64,000 nt of DNA from Bacteroidota bacterium (GTDB taxonomy: Bacteria; Bacteroidota; Bacteroidia; CAILMK01; JACPUW01), in contig JACPUW010000041.1 of assembly GCA_016192035.1 (NCBI GenBank), positions 81,235 to 145,234 on the forward strand, written 5' to 3'. Every line of letters begins with the position of its first letter. The stretch's first letter is position 1. This document shows positions 60,787 through 64,000 of the stretch, one piece after another. Made by a program: the position numbers and the translations under genes. The notes under the pieces are model-generated. The model was not told where the DNA came from and made no database searches. It saw only the letters and a list, made by a program, of their open reading frames with translations.

Positions 60787-63690
60787 TCAGGGCATAAAGT
60801 CTTTTCGCTTGAGCCGGTGTACCTCACCGTATTGCGCCAGGTCGTCCATGTCCACTTTGCGCAGGTCGCCCACCAGTGCAATGGATACCACGGTGTGTTT
60901 TAGGTGGTTTAGGTAGAAACCTTCAATTTCTGAAAACCTCATTTGCTCAAAGGATTCAAGCAGGGCCCGCCGGGGGTCTTCTCCCATGCCCCATGCCTGC
61001 CATTCTTCTATTTCACGGCTCAGCCCGCGCATGTCCGGACGGTCTATCGCCGTGGTATTTATTAGGTATTCCCGTATCATTTTCATTCGGTTGCGCTTGG
61101 GCGGCATATTTCGTATCAGGCCATGCATCACCTGCACGGCTTCATTGGTCTTATCTGACTGGGTGCCCACATAGCCCATAAATACGGCTTTTTCATTGGG
61201 GTGGCTTGGCAGGTACACGCTGGCGCCAGCGGAATAGGCCAGCGCGCGGTATTCCCGTATCTCTTGCAGCACAAGACCTGAGAAATCACCGCCAAAATAC
61301 AGGTTAAATGCTTGAACGGAAGCAAATTGATCATGTGTTATGTCAAAATCGTTGCTGCTGAAATACACCTTAGACTGCCTGGCGCTCCGCTTGTGGTAGG
61401 TATATACCTGTGCTTTTGACCGCACTATGGCTTTGGTGCTGCCGGGTTCGGTGGCAGGCAGGGGCGTTAGGTGCAGCAAACCCTGGTCATAGAGCATGGG
61501 CACCAATAGGTCATGCGGGGTGCGGCCCACAAAATGTGCCGATGCCGTGTAACTCAGGGCATCCATTATGGGTTTGCACAGGCTGGGCCCGTCCATGCGC
61601 TTAATGCTTTTGGCGCTGGGCCGCTGCAGGTAGGTGCTGGCCGGGCCGTAGCGTAGGTAAGCCGCCAGGGCATCGGCCAGGGCATCGGGCTGGCGGCGCT
61701 TGATCCTTCTTTCTATCCATAGGCCTTGACGCAGCGTGCGGAGCTGTTTTTCATCCAGTTGTGGTTTGTGCAGCAGCTTGCCCAGTAGTTCCAGGGCTTC
61801 GGTTAGGTGGGCTTCGTCGCCTTCCAGCAGTATGGTCAGTTCCGTGTCGCCCGACCACACCTGGTAGCTACAGTTCAGTTGGTCCAGTTGTTCCTTAAAT
61901 GCACCGGCAGCATATTCACCGCCTCCTGCCAGTGAAATGGCCTGCGAGGCTATGTCAAGCAATGGGTTTGTTTCATCGCCAATGCCATATACCAATCTAA
62001 GGCTAAATATTTCGTTTACAGGGTTTTCGGTATGATAAAAGGAATGTCCTTCAGGCAGGGGCAAATACTGCACGTCCACCATGGGGTCCACAAAAAGGGG
62101 TGAAGGCTTTCCCGTCTCCATCCTGCCAAACATGCGGGCATATTCGCTGGTGGTATCGCCCTGCGGCACTGCGGGTTTATATCCGGGTTTGGTTATTTTT
62201 TCCTTTTGGGTGCGCAGGTTTTGGGTAGAATAAAAGGCCAGGTAATCATGGCCAAAATAGCGTTTGGCTATGGCCGCTATGTGGTCCATATCCATTAGGG
62301 CCAGCGCTTCGCTCCGCTCAAATACCCTTAGGGGGTCTATGCCCATCACCTCGGCCTCCAGCAGTGACAACGCGGTTTCTTCGTTGTTTTCCAGTTCTTT
62401 GGCCAGTTCCAATTCCAGGCTTCTTTTGGCCGACTCCAATTTCCAGGGCTCCAGTTCACCCGCTTGTAGTTTGGCTATTTGGTCCAGTACAAGTTTTTCG
62501 GCTTCTTCCAGCTTTTGGCCCGCTACCTTGGGTATAAATATCACCGCTGCCCCGCCCAGGTCGTGGTAGGGCAGGGGCGTGAGCATGGCGGCCAGCAGGC
62601 TATTGTTGGTGGTAAGTGCGTCAAGCAGGCCACTACCGGCCTCGTTGTTGAGCAGCCGGTACACCACCTGGAGTGCCAGGTAGTCTTCGTGCCCTTTGGG
62701 CACTGTTCTATAGCCCAAAATGCCCAGTTTAATGGGGCTCAGGGCCTTTTCTACTTTCACCCTTCCAGAAAAAGGGGCCTCGGCACCCATGCGCTGGGTG
62801 GTAGCCAGGCCTTGCGGCAGACCGGAAAACCGCCGTTGGATCATCTCGCGGGCCTCGTCGGGATTGAAATTGCCCGCCAACACCAGCACCATATTGGCTG
62901 CCACATAGTGCTGGGTAAAGAAATCGTACATCTTGTTGAGTGAAGGGTTCTTAAGGTGCTCCACAGTGCCTATGGCGGTTTTGTAGCCATAGGGGTGGGT
63001 AGGGAACATGGCTTTTTGAAACTCTTGAAATACCTGGGTGACAAATACATCGCTGCCCATATTATACTCCTCATAGACCACTTCCAGTTCACTCTGGAAT
63101 CCCCTAAATACCGGGTTGCCAAAACGGTGGGCATAGAGCTCCAGCCATTTTTCCATTTGGTGTGCAGGGAAACTGTTGTGGTACACGGTCATGTCAGGTG
63201 AGGTAAAGGCATTGAGCCCTGTGCCGCCAATGGATTTGATAAGGTTGCTAAACTCGTTTGGCACCGCAAACTTTCCAGCCCTCACCGATACCCCATTGAT
63301 TTGTTGCTGTATGCCCGCTCGGTCATCCGGGTCGCTTGTCTTGCCCAGTTGTTCGTAGAGCATGAAAATACTGTCTATGAGTGGCTTTTCATGGTTCCAG
63401 TCTATGGTGCCTAGTTGTGTGGTTCCCTTAAACAGCATGTGTTCCTGGTAGTGTGCCATGCCGGTGGCCTCGTCTGGGTCGTGTTTGGAGCCCACTTTCA
63501 CGGCCACGGCACCAAACACCGAAGGGGCCTCGGGATTGGGGTATAGCAGCACGGTTAGGCCGTTGTCCAATTGGTAGCGCTGCACTAGGGGCAGGGCAGG
63601 GCCTTGTGCCCGGAGAGTGCCCACAAGTGCCGTAAAAAGTGCCATAAAAAAGGCTGCTGCGGGCCGCAGGGTGAAGATACCTTGGGTCAT
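60787..63690 (-). CDS. exported M16 family zinc metallopeptidase (pitrilysin-like)
   Basis: 967 residues from the ATG at 63690, which begins a signal peptide (LRPAAAFFMALFTALVGTLRAQ); the track start is 12 codons further out. The inverted zinc motif H80-YQE-H84 sits in GMAHYQEHMLFKG, with the distal Glu in ELEVVYEEYNM. Four M16 lobes fill the length, with the second half catalytically inactive as usual. It should degrade peptides in the periplasm or at the outer membrane. The lone near-match to a -7 box upstream is TATTTTCG (minus strand, 63707-63714). Confidence 0.93.
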   Translation of the reverse strand: MTQGIFTLRPAAAFFMALFTALVGTLRAQGPALPLVQRYQLDNGLTVLLYPNPEAPSVFGAVAVKVGSKHDPDEATGMAHYQEHMLFKGTTQLGTIDWNHEKPLIDSIFMLYEQLGKTSDPDDRAGIQQQINGVSVRAGKFAVPNEFSNLIKSIGGTGLNAFTSPDMTVYHNSFPAHQMEKWLELYAHRFGNPVFRGFQSELEVVYEEYNMGSDVFVTQVFQEFQKAMFPTHPYGYKTAIGTVEHLKNPSLNKMYDFFTQHYVAANMVLVLAGNFNPDEAREMIQRRFSGLPQGLATTQRMGAEAPFSGRVKVEKALSPIKLGILGYRTVPKGHEDYLALQVVYRLLNNEAGSGLLDALTTNNSLLAAMLTPLPYHDLGGAAVIFIPKVAGQKLEEAEKLVLDQIAKLQAGELEPWKLESAKRSLELELAKELENNEETALSLLEAEVMGIDPLRVFERSEALALMDMDHIAAIAKRYFGHDYLAFYSTQNLRTQKEKITKPGYKPAVPQGDTTSEYARMFGRMETGKPSPLFVDPMVDVQYLPLPEGHSFYHTENPVNEIFSLRLVYGIGDETNPLLDIASQAISLAGGGEYAAGAFKEQLDQLNCSYQVWSGDTELTILLEGDEAHLTEALELLGKLLHKPQLDEKQLRTLRQGLWIERRIKRRQPDALADALAAYLRYGPASTYLQRPSAKSIKRMDGPSLCKPIMDALSYTASAHFVGRTPHDLLVPMLYDQGLLHLTPLPATEPGSTKAIVRSKAQVYTYHKRSARQSKVYFSSNDFDITHDQFASVQAFNLYFGGDFSGLVLQEIREYRALAYSAGASVYLPSHPNEKAVFMGYVGTQSDKTNEAVQVMHGLIRNMPPKRNRMKMIREYLINTTAIDRPDMRGLSREIEEWQAWGMGEDPRRALLESFEQMRFSEIEGFYLNHLKHTVVSIALVGDLRKVDMDDLAQYGEVHRLKRKDFMP

Positions 63691-63767
63691 AGGTGTGATT
63701 TGGCGGCGAAAATAGGGTAGGGGCACGGGGCGCGGGGTCTTGGGGGCGTATCGCTAAGGGATTAAGA

Positions 63768-64000
63768 AAAACAACGGGCGCAACCCGGGGTGCATGGCCC
63801 ACCATTCGTTCCAAAACCCCGAAAGGGGTGGGCTTCGACAAGCTCAGCCACCGCTGTAAACATTTGAAAACCATACCCATAAACCCCGAAAGGGGTGACA
63901 TGATTATAGCCACGGGCGCAGCCCGTGGTACGTGGCCAGCCCTAAGTCCCAAAACCCCGAAAGGGGTGGGCTTCGGCAAGCTCAGCCACCGCTGCAAACA
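63768..64000. repeat. intergenic hairpin repeats (ACCCCGAAAGGGGT family)
   Basis: A unit of about 90-95 bases occurs twice. Each has an ACGGGCGCA(A/G)CCCG palindrome followed by a 50-base block, at 63813-63862 and 63951-64000, differing at only two positions. The core ACCCCGAAAGGGGT can form a 5-bp stem with a GAAA loop, and a third core copy lies at 63882-63895. CCACGGGC/GCCCGTGG (63910-63928) forms an 8-bp stem. The array probably continues past the window. The track ORF 63428-63997 (minus) is a spurious reading through these repeats. Confidence 0.8.

Noticed and set aside
63428-63997. 189-codon minus ORF at the right end
   Set aside because: It is a reading through the hairpin repeats and the antisense of the M16 gene.
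1-64000. tRNA, rRNA, CRISPR, riboswitch or prophage modules
   Set aside because: The intergenic gaps were read and no GTTCRANNC-type tRNA arm, regularly spaced repeats, cobalamin or other riboswitch core, integrase or phage structural genes were seen.

Overview
The window looks like a chromosome segment of a Bacteroidota bacterium; genus and family cannot be resolved from the sequence alone. The support is a giant exported protein with a type IX secretion (T9SS) C-terminal sorting domain, a DUF5606 gene, a fused isobutyryl-CoA mutase, exported beta-barrel proteins, and many upstream boxes of the form TAnnTTTG (the Bacteroidota -7 element) lying about 10-30 bases before the true starts. Several ORF-track starts lie upstream of such a box and have been moved downstream here. 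No rRNA, tRNA, CRISPR array, complete insertion sequence or prophage was recognised.

Layout. 0.5-5.95 kb is an AT-rich type III restriction-modification island: an XRE-type regulator, mod, res, then two 47-codon overlapping remnants. 6.1-19.0 kb (minus) is one gene for a ~4,300-residue surface protein with three parallel beta-helix blocks, about 31 PKD modules and a sorting tail. 19.2-24.3 kb holds a DnaQ-like exonuclease/GIY-YIG protein, a CruF-like carotenoid gene next to a CarH/LitR-type B12 photoreceptor regulator, and a methionine aminotransferase/omega-amidase pair. 24.7-27.3 kb is a second AT-rich accessory patch: an ATPase with a small putative PD-(D/E)XK nuclease, and a RhuM protein with a PLD-like tail. 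27.6-32.5 kb (minus) is a five-gene operon: DUF5606, PepF-like peptidase, FAH-family protein, M23 peptidase, Bcp peroxiredoxin.

32.7-46.6 kb is mostly housekeeping: an OmpA-like protein, IcmF, an SH3 protein, a barrel protein, cystathionine beta-synthase, GAPDH, a BtuF-like metal receptor, a DUF3108 protein, then a class III aminotransferase with a nitrilase-family amidase. 46.7-49.3 kb is a third accessory patch, apparently a decayed ATPase + subtilisin-like protease pair, preceded by a small ORF with a textbook promoter. 49.4-50.8 kb holds a GNAT acetyltransferase and an exported caspase-like protein. 50.9-58.6 kb is a tight signalling operon: TonB-dependent receptor, YfiR-domain histidine kinase, response regulator, receiver-PAS-kinase, response regulator. 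The window ends with a CPBP protease, a nucleoside-sugar-type epimerase, an M16 peptidase (minus) and a cluster of hairpin-bearing intergenic repeats.

The best candidates for under-described biology are the ATPase/nuclease pair at 24.7-26.4 kb, the receptor/YfiR-kinase operon, and the cysteine-swapped, block-duplicated PKD array. Defence-type genes occupy three separate AT-rich patches between core genes.
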